A stretch of DNA of 64,000 nucleotides from a bacterium. GTDB taxonomy: Bacteria > Verrucomicrobiota > Verrucomicrobiia > Limisphaerales > RI-55. Under the pieces are notes generated by a model. It worked only from the letters and a program-made list of their open reading frames with translations, was not told the origin of the DNA and made no database searches. The stretch lies in the NCBI GenBank assembly GCA_016124235.1, contig WGOC01000026.1, positions 1-64,000 of the forward strand, in the 5' to 3' direction. Of this stretch, positions 34,588-43,678 are shown one piece after another (position 1 is the first letter of the stretch; each line of letters begins with the position of its first letter). A program made the translations under genes and the position numbers.

Positions 34588-36207
34588 ATGAAGAACTGGA
34601 CGATCGGAAAAAGAATTACCATTGGATTTAGCCTGCTCCTGACTTTGTCAGCGATCACCGGCGGGGTTACTTGGTATCAGTTGCACCAGATTCAAGATCA
34701 CTCGGTATTTATCCGCGACGAGGCGATTCCGGGTCTCGAAATGAGTGGCAAGATCTTGGACCACGCAATGCGGTACCGCGTGATTGGCCTCAAGCATGTG
34801 ATGGCCGAGAGCGAGGAGAAGATGCAGGCGCTGGACAAGGCTGCCGACGCAGAAGCCCAAAAGCTGCTGGAGCTTCTCAAGCAATACGACGCGAAAGTTA
34901 CCAACGAACAGGATCGCAAGAATTTCGCGAAGCTTGAACGATTGCTCAACGCCTACCGCGACGAGGCCAAGAAGATTCGCGCGTTGAGTCTGCAAAAGCA
35001 AAACACGGAAGCGATCGCGCTGATGAACGGAGCGGGCGCGGATGCGTGGAACGAATTTGAAGGCGCATTGACCGCGGTCCGCGACTGGAATCACGAGGCG
35101 GGTGATCGAAGCATTGTGGAAATCAGCAAAACCGTTGACCGGTCGCGCGTCGCCAATTCGGTGATGGTCGTCACCGGCGTCTTCACGGGAATCGGCTTCT
35201 CAGTCCTGATCGTGCGCGGCATCAGAAAGGTGTTGAGTCGCGTCGCGGAGATGCTCTCGGACGGCGCGAATCAAGTGGCTGCGGCCGCCGGGCAGGTCTC
35301 GGCGTCCAGCCAATCGCTGGCCGAAGGAGCCAGTGAGCAGGCGGCGTCCTTGGAAGAAACCAGTTCCTCCCTCGAGGAAATGTCCTCGATGACGCGCGGG
35401 AATTCAGAAACGGCGGACAAGGCAAATGATCTTGCCAATCAGACGCGGACCGCCGCTGAAAAGGGCGCCGCCGACATGCGCGACATGTCCACGGCGATGG
35501 AAGCAATCAAGATCTCCAGCGACGACATTGCGAAGATCATCAAGAACATCGACGAGATCGCTTTTCAAACCAACATCCTGGCTCTCAATGCCGCCGTCGA
35601 AGCGGCCCGCGCGGGCGATGCCGGCATGGGTTTTGCCGTCGTCGCCGACGAGGTGCGAAACCTCGCGCAACGGAGCGCGCGCGCTTCGAAGGAAACGGCC
35701 GCCAAAATCGAAGGCGCCATCAGCAAGACGGCGCAAGGGGTGGAGATCAGCCACCGCGTCGCAACGGCGTTGGGCGATATTGTGTCCAAGGCGCGCCAGG
35801 TTGATGAGCTGGCCGCTTCGGTTGTGAATGCGTCCCGCGAACAATCGCAGGGCATCGGCCAGATTAATCTGGCGGTTGGACAGATGGACAAGGTCACCCA
35901 AAGCAACGCGGCCAACGCCGAGGAGAGCGCCGCCGCCGCGGAAGAATTGAGCGCCCAGGCCGAGACCATGAAACATTCCGTGAGTGAGCTGATGCATTTG
36001 GTCGACGGGCGCGCGAATCGCCACTCGAACGTCCCGCAAAAGACACCGAAGGCCGTGGATGCAAAGAAGCATTTGATCGTCCCGCACGAATCGAACCCGA
36101 GTCACAAGAACGGCAACGGACGTACGCGGAATGCGGAGCCAGTGTCTTCCCAACCGACGATCCGGCGAAGCGAACTCCCGTTGGCAGGTGATTTTACGGA
36201 ATTCTAA
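34588..36207 (+). CDS. Methyl-accepting chemotaxis protein
   Basis: A 539-aa chemoreceptor. Membrane helix 1 ([20 protein letters not shown]) is followed by a four-helix-bundle sensor of about 150 residues, then helix 2 ([20 protein letters not shown]). I see no full HAMP domain. The cytoplasmic signalling domain is classical ([60 protein letters not shown]). The C-terminal tail is polar and lacks a clear NWETF-type CheR pentapeptide. The start at 34588 was chosen because the frame before it encodes no membrane or sensor feature. No che genes are nearby. Confidence 0.93.
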   Translation: MKNWTIGKRITIGFSLLLTLSAITGGVTWYQLHQIQDHSVFIRDEAIPGLEMSGKILDHAMRYRVIGLKHVMAESEEKMQALDKAADAEAQKLLELLKQYDAKVTNEQDRKNFAKLERLLNAYRDEAKKIRALSLQKQNTEAIALMNGAGADAWNEFEGALTAVRDWNHEAGDRSIVEISKTVDRSRVANSVMVVTGVFTGIGFSVLIVRGIRKVLSRVAEMLSDGANQVAAAAGQVSASSQSLAEGASEQAASLEETSSSLEEMSSMTRGNSETADKANDLANQTRTAAEKGAADMRDMSTAMEAIKISSDDIAKIIKNIDEIAFQTNILALNAAVEAARAGDAGMGFAVVADEVRNLAQRSARASKETAAKIEGAISKTAQGVEISHRVATALGDIVSKARQVDELAASVVNASREQSQGIGQINLAVGQMDKVTQSNAANAEESAAAAEELSAQAETMKHSVSELMHLVDGRANRHSNVPQKTPKAVDAKKHLIVPHESNPSHKNGNGRTRNAEPVSSQPTIRRSELPLAGDFTEF

Positions 36208-36419
36208 CGCGACGTGATTGGGCTGGTGACTTGCGCAATCGAATGGTACGGGCCAGTCATTCTCTCCGCTGAACGCCATGCCCTGCCGGTCTGCCACGGC
36301 AAGGCGTGGCCTATCAGCACCACCTCCGTCGCGATCCAGAGCAACGCGGCGCGGATGGTGGATCAGTCGTTCGTGCTTTCGGAGTGGCGTGGTTTTCGTG
36401 GCGTGATAATCTGGGTGAC

Positions 36420-36953
36420 GTGAGTTCGTTTGCTCGGCATTTTGGGTTTTGGATTTTTCTGGTCTCCGGAACGGCCGTTTTGGGATTCGATCCGCAACGG
36501 GACGGGCTGGACGGGATTAAGGAACTCGTCCGCAAGCGATTTCCGGAAGTGCGTCAGCTGCCGACCGCCGAGCTGGCGGCGTGGCTGGTGGACACAAATC
36601 GTCCGCAACCGGTCATTCTGGACGTGCGCCGTCCCGCGGAGTTCAGCGTCAGCCACCTGCGCGGCGCCAAGCGCGTCGATCCCAAAGCGAAACCGGGAGC
36701 CGTCACAACGTTGATTGCAACTAATCGTCCGGTGATTGTGTATTGTTCGGTGGGCTATCGTTCCTCCGAGTTGGCTCGGCGACTGATCAAGGCGGGCATC
36801 ACGAACGTTTTCAATCTGGAAGGGTCCATTTTTCAGTGGGCCAACGAAGACCGCCCGCTGGTCGATGAAAAAGGTCCGGCAAAAACGGTGCATCCGTATA
36901 ACGCGCGTTGGGGAACTTTGCTTAAACCTGAAGTGCGGGGTGCCGGCAAATGA
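36420..36953 (+). CDS. Exported rhodanese-like protein
   Basis: A 177-aa protein from a GTG at 36420, which gives a hydrophobic export signal (FWIFLVSGTAVLGF). The rhodanese domain covers about residues 45-145: LAAWLVDTNRPQPVILDVRR, EFSVSHLRGAKRVDP, and the active-site loop VIVYCSVGYRSSELARRL with the catalytic Cys in CSVGYR. Single-domain rhodaneses handle sulfane sulfur. The upstream ATG at 36306 would add an unstructured 38 residues. Followed by a DUF456 gene after 47 bases on the same strand. Confidence 0.85.
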   Translation: MSSFARHFGFWIFLVSGTAVLGFDPQRDGLDGIKELVRKRFPEVRQLPTAELAAWLVDTNRPQPVILDVRRPAEFSVSHLRGAKRVDPKAKPGAVTTLIATNRPVIVYCSVGYRSSELARRLIKAGITNVFNLEGSIFQWANEDRPLVDEKGPAKTVHPYNARWGTLLKPEVRGAGK

Positions 36954-37000
36954 GCCGCCACTTGAAACGATTCGAACGCGTTGGTTGAAGTAGTCAAAAA

Positions 37001-37516
37001 ATGGACTGGCAACAAATATTGGGCTTGAGCATCACCTGGTTGGTGATGCTGGTGGGCGTGCTGGGTTGTGTGTTACCCGCCGTGCCGGGTGCGCCGTTGG
37101 TATTCGTCGCCGCGTTGGTTCATCGGTTGATATTTGGCGAAAGCGCCAGCGCGAGCACATGGATGCTTGTCGTGATCTTTCTGCTGATGCTGTTCTCGTT
37201 GCTGCTGGATTACCTCGCCAGTATGTATGGTGCAAAGCGGTTGGGGTCGAGCGTTTATGGAATTGTGGGCGCGGTAGTGGGAGGAACGATCGGCCTGATT
37301 ATTTTCAATATTCCCGGCGCGTTGCTGGGTCCCTTCGTCGGCGCGTTCCTCGGGGAAATCATAAGCGGGAAGGATTGGAAAGGCTCGGGCAAGGCGGGCC
37401 TGGGTGCGACGCTTGGATTGCTTGGTGGAGCGGTGGGAAAACTCGCCTGCGCGATGGCGATGGCCGGCCTGTTTACGGTCAATGTGGTTTGGAAACTGAT
37501 TGCTACCGCGAATTGA
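37001..37516 (+). CDS. DUF456 membrane protein
   Basis: A 171-aa protein with about five membrane helices. The family pattern is clear: LGCVLPAVPGAPLVFVAALV, then LLLDYLASMYGAKRLGSSVY and IGLIIFNIPGALLGPFVGAF, then LGEIISGKDWKGSGKAGLGA. Function unknown; the Gly/Ala-rich helices suit a small channel or packing protein. Its stop is directly adjacent to the stop of the convergent FG-GAP gene (37516/37517). Confidence 0.92.
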   Translation: MDWQQILGLSITWLVMLVGVLGCVLPAVPGAPLVFVAALVHRLIFGESASASTWMLVVIFLLMLFSLLLDYLASMYGAKRLGSSVYGIVGAVVGGTIGLIIFNIPGALLGPFVGAFLGEIISGKDWKGSGKAGLGATLGLLGGAVGKLACAMAMAGLFTVNVVWKLIATAN

Positions 37517-39901
37517 TCATTTCCGACCGAGGACGGCGTGATACTCGTTGATGGCCGGCGCCTCGATTTTCTTCACCGTGCCGTTGCTCCAGATGATCTC
37601 GACTTGCTTGACAGAGGTGTCCTTGCCAATTCCGAAGTGCGCGACGGGCGCTGACTGCGAACGGTAAGAATCGCCGGTGACGATCACCCGTTTCAGGACG
37701 CGGCCATTGTTCAGCGTCAGATTGACGCGTGCACCGATGGGGGAAAATCCACCACCTTCCTCGCGCAGGCGAAAGCCGATCCAGTTGCCGGAATTCTGCC
37801 AGTTGTTTTTGTAAAGATAGTAGCCGCTCTTCAAATCCGGCCACGGTTCGAAACCACCGTAGGCGAGGTCCATCCGGCCATCACCGTCGAAATCATCCGC
37901 CACGACGGCGCGCATGTCCTGATTTAACGCGAGGCCGACTTGATACGCGGCCTGCAGAAATGATTTGCCGCCTTCGTTCAGGTAGAACTTGTTGAACTCG
38001 TGGCCACCGTAGGACCAGCCTTCACCAAAAAGTTTGTCCTGCGTCATGTTGAAATACACGGCGAGAACCGGATCCAGTTTCGCGGTCGCGATGTAAATGT
38101 CGTGGCGCCAGAATTGTGTTTCGTAATCCTTGGCCGTCTTGCGGCTGAGCTGCCCGTTGTTCACCTGGAGATCCGGATCGCCATCGTTGTCGAAGTCCGC
38201 CGTGGCCGCTCCCCAGGACCAACCGGTGCGCGCCACCTGAGCGCTCATCGGCGTTCCGACCCATTTTCCATCGCGGGCGAAATACATCCGGTTCGCGTAG
38301 GTGGAGACCGGTCGCATTTGATTTCGCTTGGGGAATTCCGGCGGACCTTCGCGCAGATGATCCATGCGTTGTGCGGCATAAGCCGTCATGCCGATCACAT
38401 AAAAATCCATGTGCCCGTCCAGATCATAATCGCCAAAAGTATGCGCCATGCCGAGCGCGTGCGGTTCATCAACCTTGGTGTTGGTCACGTCGGTGAAATG
38501 GCCGTTGCCGTCATTGAGAAACAGATCCAGGCCCGCAAAATCGCTGACTTGGACGAGATCAAGATCGCCGTCTTCGTCGAGGTCGACAAACGACGCGCTG
38601 TAAACCCGCCGATTGCGTTTGCCGGTCAGGCCGGACGTCGCCGTCGCATCAGTGAAGTTTCCGTGTCCGTCGTTCAACAGCAGGTAGGCGGGAAAGCCGT
38701 CGTTGGCGTCGTAGTACGGAGTGGGCATCTGGCCGCCTTGATAGGGGATTTGGTATTGGGCGAGCCACACGTCCAGATCGCCGTCGTGATCGATATCCCC
38801 ACTGGCGATCACAAACGCGTTGTTCAATGGTTCCTTCGCCGTCCAGACATGCCGGCTGGGTTGGTCAAAGTGACCTTTGGCGTCGCCCACGAATAGTTCG
38901 ACACCCGCTTGGTCGGCGACCAACAAGTCGACGTGGCCATCGCCATCGAAATCGCCGAGGCTCGTCGTAAACGGCAGTTCCGGTCGATACCGACACAGCG
39001 TTCCGGGTTCAAACTTGCCGCCACCAAGATTCCAGAGAACGATGTTTCGACAGCCCAGAATCAACTCGGAAAGGCCGTCGCCATTGAGATCGTAGGCCAT
39101 CAATGGATCAATGAAGCCCGGATTGGTAAACGGAAGGACCGACTGCGACATGAGCTTTTCAAACATGGGCGGTCCGGCGCGTTTGGTGATCGTGAGATGG
39201 GTTGCGTCGATAGAGATGGGAAACGGATCAGCCGCCGGATCGCTCGGCTCCTGCCAAACCACGTCCAGGTCGCCTTGAATCGTCAAACGTTCCTGGGTGT
39301 CTGGTCGCCTCACGAACAGCGTGACCAGGATCTTTGATTTGGCGGGCGAATTGGTGGTGGGCGGATCAAAAATGGGATGGCGCCATTCGGAATCTTCGAG
39401 CTCGTAACCGGCGGCTTTCCAAGCCTGTAATTGCTGGCGCCAATCTTCCGGCGACAGTTCGCGGGAAGCGCCTCCGGTGTCCGCGGTGGTGATGCCCCAT
39501 TCATGCTCGGTTGGCGCCTGTGGGTCCGCGAGCGTCAGCTTGCCAAACGGAAACTCCGCCAGCGTTTGCAGCGAGTTGGAACTCGCGCGGAGCTGATCCC
39601 ACATCTTCACAAAAACGTCGCCGTACCGATGAGACAACATTTCCCCTTTCCAAACGGTTTGATCGACTTCCTTCAAGTGCGCCTCGAGGTCGAAGACCTG
39701 GTTCATCAACACCGGGTCATCGGGCGGAACGAATTGCTTGCGTTCGCCACGCACGCCTTCGCCGATTGCGGTGGTGTGCGACGTGGCGTCGGGACGTTCC
39801 GCCGGCTCTTCGGGTTTCGGTTTGAAACGGTAAATTCCCCAGGCGATCGCGGCGACGGCCAGGAGAATTCCGAATGCCCAATTCGATTTGGATGCGTTCA
39901 T
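37517..39901 (-). CDS. FG-GAP/VCBS propeller protein with ASPIC/UnbV domain
   Basis: A 794-aa surface protein. The start at 39901 gives a membrane anchor (NWAFGILLAVAAIAWGIYRF); a start 7 codons upstream is possible. Calcium-binding FG-GAP repeats follow: DLNGDGLSELI, DFDGDGHVDLL, DIDHDGDLDVW, DLDEDGDLDLV, DYDLDGHMDFY, DFDNDGDPDLQ, DFDGDGRMDLA. The C-terminal ASPIC/UnbV element is GARVNLTLNNGRVLKRVIVT, then SAPVAHFGIGKDTSVKQVEI and WSNGTVKKIEAPAINEYHAV. Members (CRTAC1-like) are extracellular. It ends the minus-strand series VTC, DUF4956, HlyD, which starts 94 bases upstream of it, so it may belong to that operon. Confidence 0.9.
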   Translation of the reverse strand: MNASKSNWAFGILLAVAAIAWGIYRFKPKPEEPAERPDATSHTTAIGEGVRGERKQFVPPDDPVLMNQVFDLEAHLKEVDQTVWKGEMLSHRYGDVFVKMWDQLRASSNSLQTLAEFPFGKLTLADPQAPTEHEWGITTADTGGASRELSPEDWRQQLQAWKAAGYELEDSEWRHPIFDPPTTNSPAKSKILVTLFVRRPDTQERLTIQGDLDVVWQEPSDPAADPFPISIDATHLTITKRAGPPMFEKLMSQSVLPFTNPGFIDPLMAYDLNGDGLSELILGCRNIVLWNLGGGKFEPGTLCRYRPELPFTTSLGDFDGDGHVDLLVADQAGVELFVGDAKGHFDQPSRHVWTAKEPLNNAFVIASGDIDHDGDLDVWLAQYQIPYQGGQMPTPYYDANDGFPAYLLLNDGHGNFTDATATSGLTGKRNRRVYSASFVDLDEDGDLDLVQVSDFAGLDLFLNDGNGHFTDVTNTKVDEPHALGMAHTFGDYDLDGHMDFYVIGMTAYAAQRMDHLREGPPEFPKRNQMRPVSTYANRMYFARDGKWVGTPMSAQVARTGWSWGAATADFDNDGDPDLQVNNGQLSRKTAKDYETQFWRHDIYIATAKLDPVLAVYFNMTQDKLFGEGWSYGGHEFNKFYLNEGGKSFLQAAYQVGLALNQDMRAVVADDFDGDGRMDLAYGGFEPWPDLKSGYYLYKNNWQNSGNWIGFRLREEGGGFSPIGARVNLTLNNGRVLKRVIVTGDSYRSQSAPVAHFGIGKDTSVKQVEIIWSNGTVKKIEAPAINEYHAVLGRK

Positions 39902-39995
39902 CGGCAATGCCCGATCGGCCATTGGCCATCAGGTGAGGCGGAGAAAATGCCACAAACAGCCGGAAGTGGACAGTGTGCGTTTGCGGGCACAGTCG

Positions 39996-41066
39996 TCACT
40001 GCTTCAGCGCGAGATCAACGATCTCACCGGGCAGCAACTTCAGGTTGTCCGGTAAACTGACGAGGACGGGCAAACCCAGTTTTGATGTGCCGGGGTTGGC
40101 GGCGGCGATGTTCGGTGCCATTGCTTCGAAATGCCCGCCCACGCGGAGGATCTTTGCGATGCCAACATCCCGGTGGCTGTTGCGGGTCCGGACTTCGACC
40201 TTATCGCCGGGCTGCGGTTGCAGCGTGAGCGGTGGCCGGAGGTAGCCAATAATCTGGCGGGGCGTGGTCGCGGTGATGACGACAATCGTCTCGCCGCGCG
40301 CGACCCGTTCCCCGGACTGGTGGCGAATCTCGGTGACGACGCCGTCGATGGGCGCGGTCAACGTGACCGGTTTGGCGGCCAGTTGCAGGCGGGCTTCCGC
40401 GGCAGCGATTTCCTGGTTCAATTGTTCGCTGATCGAGGATTGGAATCGCGTCGCATCATCCGGTGCCAGGTGGTCGAGTTTATCCTTCAACTCGGCGACG
40501 AGCTTTTCGCGCTCGGCAACCTCGGCCCGTCTTGATGAGGCCAGTGTTGTCGCGCGATCGAGTTCATCTTCGCTTACCAGCTTGTCCGTCGACAATTTGG
40601 TCACGCGGGCCAGCTCGCTTTCCGCGTATTCGAGTTCCACGCGGGCAGTGGCCAGATAGACGCGTTGTTCGAGCCAGTCCAGCCGCAATTGTTCATAGCC
40701 TTGGAGCAATCGTTGTTGGTCCTGGGTCATGCGACTCTGCATGACTTGAAGCTCGGCGGTGATGTTGGCGAGCTTGACGCGGACACTCTCGGGATCGGCG
40801 ACACGAAACTCCGCGATGGCCTGGCCTTTTTGAACAGGCTGCAGCTGGTCGACGTGCAGGTCGGTGATCATTCCGTCCTCGATCGTCGCGACCGTGCCGG
40901 TGAGGGCTTCGACTTCGCCGACGAGATGCGGAACGGTTGCCTGGTTCCGCCAGAGGATCGCCGCCGTCACGAGCGCGACGACGAACACCATGCCCGGAAA
41001 CGCGCGATGGCGAATTTCCCGCCAAACGAGGCGCGCCGGCGTGGGAATGTTGGGCAAGGGTTCCAT
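39996..41066 (-). CDS. HlyD/RND-type membrane-fusion adaptor
   Basis: A 356-aa periplasmic adaptor. Membrane anchor at residues 24-43, then the lipoyl half-motif (TGTVATIEDGMITDLHVDQL, QPVQKGQAIAEF), a long coiled-coil hairpin (about 85-215), the second lipoyl half (PVTLTAPIDGVVTEIRHQSG, then ERVARGETIVVITA), and a beta-barrel (RPPLTLQPQPGDKVEVRTRN). No transporter or outer-membrane channel gene is adjacent. Its 1-base gap to the DUF4956 gene upstream shows it belongs with the VTC cluster. Confidence 0.9.
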   Translation of the reverse strand: MEPLPNIPTPARLVWREIRHRAFPGMVFVVALVTAAILWRNQATVPHLVGEVEALTGTVATIEDGMITDLHVDQLQPVQKGQAIAEFRVADPESVRVKLANITAELQVMQSRMTQDQQRLLQGYEQLRLDWLEQRVYLATARVELEYAESELARVTKLSTDKLVSEDELDRATTLASSRRAEVAEREKLVAELKDKLDHLAPDDATRFQSSISEQLNQEIAAAEARLQLAAKPVTLTAPIDGVVTEIRHQSGERVARGETIVVITATTPRQIIGYLRPPLTLQPQPGDKVEVRTRNSHRDVGIAKILRVGGHFEAMAPNIAAANPGTSKLGLPVLVSLPDNLKLLPGEIVDLALKQ

Positions 41067-41067
41067 T

Positions 41068-41754
41068 TCAGACTTCCGATTCGTCCTCGGCTTTCAGGCT
41101 CGTCACACGCGAGACGCCGTTCATGTTGCGCAGGTCATTCAACAGATCATTCACGCGGGACGGATCACGCAACAATAATCGATACGACAAATCAATGCCT
41201 TCGTAGCCCTCGTGGGATCGTTGGCTCGCGCAAAGCGTGCGAAGGCTGTGGCGTTGGAGCATCGTCACCAGATCGGGAATTTCCTCGCCGTTCCGTGACC
41301 AGTGAAGATTCACGATGACATCGTAACGATGCTTTGCTCCAAAATTGGTGTACCAGAGATAGAGCATCACCACACAGACCAGCAGCGTGCCGGTCACCGC
41401 GATTGGAAAGCGTTGCGTGCCGCAGGCCATACCAACGACCAGCACCGTCAGGACGTAGGTCGTGTCCAACGTGTCGCGCAGAATATTACGGAAGCGCACG
41501 ATTGCAAACACGGCCATCATGCCGAAGGCAGTCACGAGATTGTTCGAAAGGATCATCATCACCAGCGAAACCAGAATGGGGATGACCACCAGCGAGTTTA
41601 CAAACGAGCGGGAATAGGAGAGGCCGGAGTGGGTGGCCATATAAACCCACGCCACGGTCTGTCCCGATAGAAATGCCAGGAGTAGACCAAGCAGCACCGC
41701 CTGCATGTTTATCGGCGCCGACGCGTAATCTGCGTTGAGAAACAGGTCAGACAT
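41068..41754 (-). CDS. DUF4956 membrane protein
   Basis: A 228-aa protein. The N-terminal half has about four membrane helices (VLLGLLLAFLSGQTVAWVYM; LVVIPILVSLVMMILSNNLV; VLTVLVVGMACGTQRFPIAV; LLVCVVMLYLWYTNFG), with the conserved cytoplasmic loop AIVRFRNILRDTLDTTYVL typical of DUF4956. The soluble C-terminus (about 140-228) ends VSRVTSLKAEDESEV. It overlaps the VTC gene by 8 bases. DUF4956 is repeatedly found next to bacterial VTC-domain proteins. Confidence 0.93.
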   Translation of the reverse strand: MSDLFLNADYASAPINMQAVLLGLLLAFLSGQTVAWVYMATHSGLSYSRSFVNSLVVIPILVSLVMMILSNNLVTAFGMMAVFAIVRFRNILRDTLDTTYVLTVLVVGMACGTQRFPIAVTGTLLVCVVMLYLWYTNFGAKHRYDVIVNLHWSRNGEEIPDLVTMLQRHSLRTLCASQRSHEGYEGIDLSYRLLLRDPSRVNDLLNDLRNMNGVSRVTSLKAEDESEV

Positions 41755-42616
41755 GGCTGGCGCTTTCCCGGTAAATCAGTGGTGCGTCGCAACGACGACG
41801 CAATTCGTTGATCCGTCCTTGCCGATTTCTGGCGCATTCCATGTGCGGCGCGAGGGCACCGTGCGAAGAAAACAGGCTTTCGCCCATTAAAGCCACTCCG
41901 TCGGCATATTTGGCCGCCGCCCCCTGGTGCAGATTAAACGTCCGCACCAGCTCCGCGAACCAATCGGGAAATCGGCCGGTAAATTTTAACTCCAGGATCA
42001 CCTGATTCCCAAACACGCAAAACGGGTTGTGCATTTCGGTTTTGAGATCGGTCGTGGTGTCCACCGCACAGAGAACATTGCGATCCATGGTGACGCGCAC
42101 CGAATTGTCGTCCGGCTGAACCCAAGCCTCGCGTTGGTACGCGATGTGTGCTTTGGGAGCCGCCCGCACGGTGGTTGCCAGTTCGACGAAGCGCTGCACC
42201 GCCGCGAGTTGGCGTGGATCGGCCGACGCCATTTGATCCGGTCCCGGTAGCATTCCCGCGAGCACTTCACGCACGGCTTCCCGACGCACAGCGCCGCGCT
42301 GTTTCAAAATGGCGTTGTTCATCCGGCGCTTGATTTCGAAATAGACGGGAGCGTTCGGCCGGTTTTCGTAAAAACGAAGGCGCAGTTTGTACCGGTTCTT
42401 GTTTCCGTTGATGGTGCTCCAGTAAATGCTGAGATCATCCGAGTCGAGGTAAAGACTGTGGACGGGGTACGATAGATCGGGCCGGGTAGCGCCGAACTCG
42501 TCGATCTCCAGATACGATGCCACAAAGTCGCGCACGACCAACGCAGTGTCCTGGGGAATAATGTACTTATTCTCCAACCGCGAGAGCTGCAGTTCATGGG
42601 CTTGCGATTGTGACAT
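41747..42616 (-). CDS. VTC-domain polyphosphate polymerase-like protein
   Basis: A 289-aa single-domain protein of the VTC/triphosphate-tunnel family. Basic and acidic tunnel motifs: LQLSRLENKYIIPQDTAL, VHSLYLDSDDLSIYWS, KNRYKLRLRFYENR, VYFEIKRRMNNAILKQRG, VILELKFTGRFPDWFAEL. These correspond to the strands that bind ATP, polyphosphate and Mn2+ in the fungal VTC4 catalytic core. No SPX or transmembrane part is present, so the DUF4956 partner probably tethers it. A polymerase role is inferred from the family; a hydrolase or binding role cannot be ruled out. Confidence 0.88.
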   Translation of the reverse strand: MSQSQAHELQLSRLENKYIIPQDTALVVRDFVASYLEIDEFGATRPDLSYPVHSLYLDSDDLSIYWSTINGNKNRYKLRLRFYENRPNAPVYFEIKRRMNNAILKQRGAVRREAVREVLAGMLPGPDQMASADPRQLAAVQRFVELATTVRAAPKAHIAYQREAWVQPDDNSVRVTMDRNVLCAVDTTTDLKTEMHNPFCVFGNQVILELKFTGRFPDWFAELVRTFNLHQGAAAKYADGVALMGESLFSSHGALAPHMECARNRQGRINELRRRCDAPLIYRESASHV

Positions 42617-42916
42617 AGTTTTGCCGGGCCGTCAGCAAGTCGTGCCAGGTGCCCGTCCCGTGGTGAATCAGACGGAATGTCCGGCAAATGTTACATTCGT
42701 GTCAAGAATGCCGCCATCGAGCGCTCCAGGCCAACGCTAACCTGGAGCGGACAAATTGGTTCGACACGCGTGGCACCGATTGACAGTCGAGGCTCTTGCA
42801 CTTCGCGGGAGCACCGCAGGTGCCAGATGCACATACCAGAATTGGCGCATCGTTCGCGAATTCCGTTGGCCACCTGCCGATCGAAACAACGATCGATCGT
42901 GATGCTTGAAAACGAA
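42617..42916. other. Intergenic, no gene seen
   Basis: 300 bases upstream of the VTC gene that should hold its promoter. No convincing frame; codon statistics of the short frames are irregular. A terminator of the next minus-strand gene follows at 42917. Confidence 0.35.
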
Positions 42917-42944
42917 CAGGACCGCCGGCGGGCGGTCCTGTTTT
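42917..42944. terminator. Intrinsic terminator, usable in both directions
   Basis: CAGGACCGCC-GGCG-GGCGGTCCTG is a perfect 10-bp stem with a four-base loop. TTTT follows on the plus strand (42941-42944), and TTCGTTTTC follows on the minus strand. On the minus strand it ends the zinc-finger gene at 43034. Confidence 0.8.
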
Positions 42945-43033
42945 CACGTGAAAAGGGTCAACGCACTGAATGCTATTTCAAGTATGAGTTCGTTGAGTGG
43001 TGATCCAGTGTTTTCCCTTTTCAAATTCTCGCG

Positions 43034-43342
43034 TCATGCGCTGAACGGGGACTTCGGCAAACGGGCTCCTGCCGCCGAATCCGAATCCAGTTTGCGGGAG
43101 CAGCGAAGGTAATTGCTGCAATCCCAAAATTCCTTACCCGCCTCACGACCGTACTTGACCTTGCGCAGGATCATCGGTCTGCCGCAGTCCGGGCACATCG
43201 GTTTGGCCGGGCCACGGATGTCATTGATAAAACGTTGCCAGAGTTGCGGCAGGCGCTCGCGCGGCCAGTTTAACAGTGAATGACAGCGAACCGCCGTTCG
43301 CCGGGGGCGAGCATCCGTGAATGGGTTGGTTGCGGAAGCCAT
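43034..43342 (-). CDS. Small protein with topoisomerase-type C4 zinc finger
   Basis: A 102-aa protein from the ATG at 43342; the frame extends upstream to 43459 but with lower G+C and no domain. The C-terminal part is a topoisomerase I-like zinc ribbon: CPDCGRPMILRKVKYGREAG, then KEFWDCSNYLRCSRK. The N-terminus is basic and not recognised. Such proteins bind DNA or act in restriction and repair contexts. It probably stands alone, ended by the hairpin at 42917. Confidence 0.7.
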   Translation of the reverse strand: MASATNPFTDARPRRTAVRCHSLLNWPRERLPQLWQRFINDIRGPAKPMCPDCGRPMILRKVKYGREAGKEFWDCSNYLRCSRKLDSDSAAGARLPKSPFSA

Positions 43343-43678
43343 AAGATTTTGCAGTTCGCAATCGGAGTGTTTAGCACTGCTGATTCCATCGAGCAGAATC
43401 ATGAAAGAAATATTAGAAAATTTTTCCGACACCCGTTCTAAATTCTGGTTTACAACCACCTGTTTTGAATGCTGGCGCAGTTAAGAGTGATGTATCAGGT
43501 CCTCTCCTCCCGTGAATTGGAAGCTGGCGAGTCCCCTGGAGATAGGCTGGGTCGGTAGATGATCGCAATTGAACCCAAGTTGGTAATGACCGGACCAATT
43601 GTGTCCAGAAGCTGGCCGATTTGCTTCTTTGGAAGACAGGGCCCGGCACAAGTGTCAATTGGCACGCCTTTCAGCGGC
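43343..43678. other. Intergenic, no gene seen
   Basis: 336 bases between the zinc-finger gene and the receiver-cyclase gene. Some weak frames occur on the minus strand, but their amino-acid composition is not protein-like. Slightly A/T-rich at 43390-43450, a fit place for the zinc-finger promoter. Confidence 0.35.

Noticed and set aside
40665-41318. Plus-strand frame of 217 codons
   Set aside because: Antisense to HlyD and DUF4956, which are both recognised families with tight spacing.
43413-43658. Minus-strand 81-codon frame
   Set aside because: Amino-acid composition is not typical, there is no motif, and it overlaps the extended frame of the zinc-finger gene.
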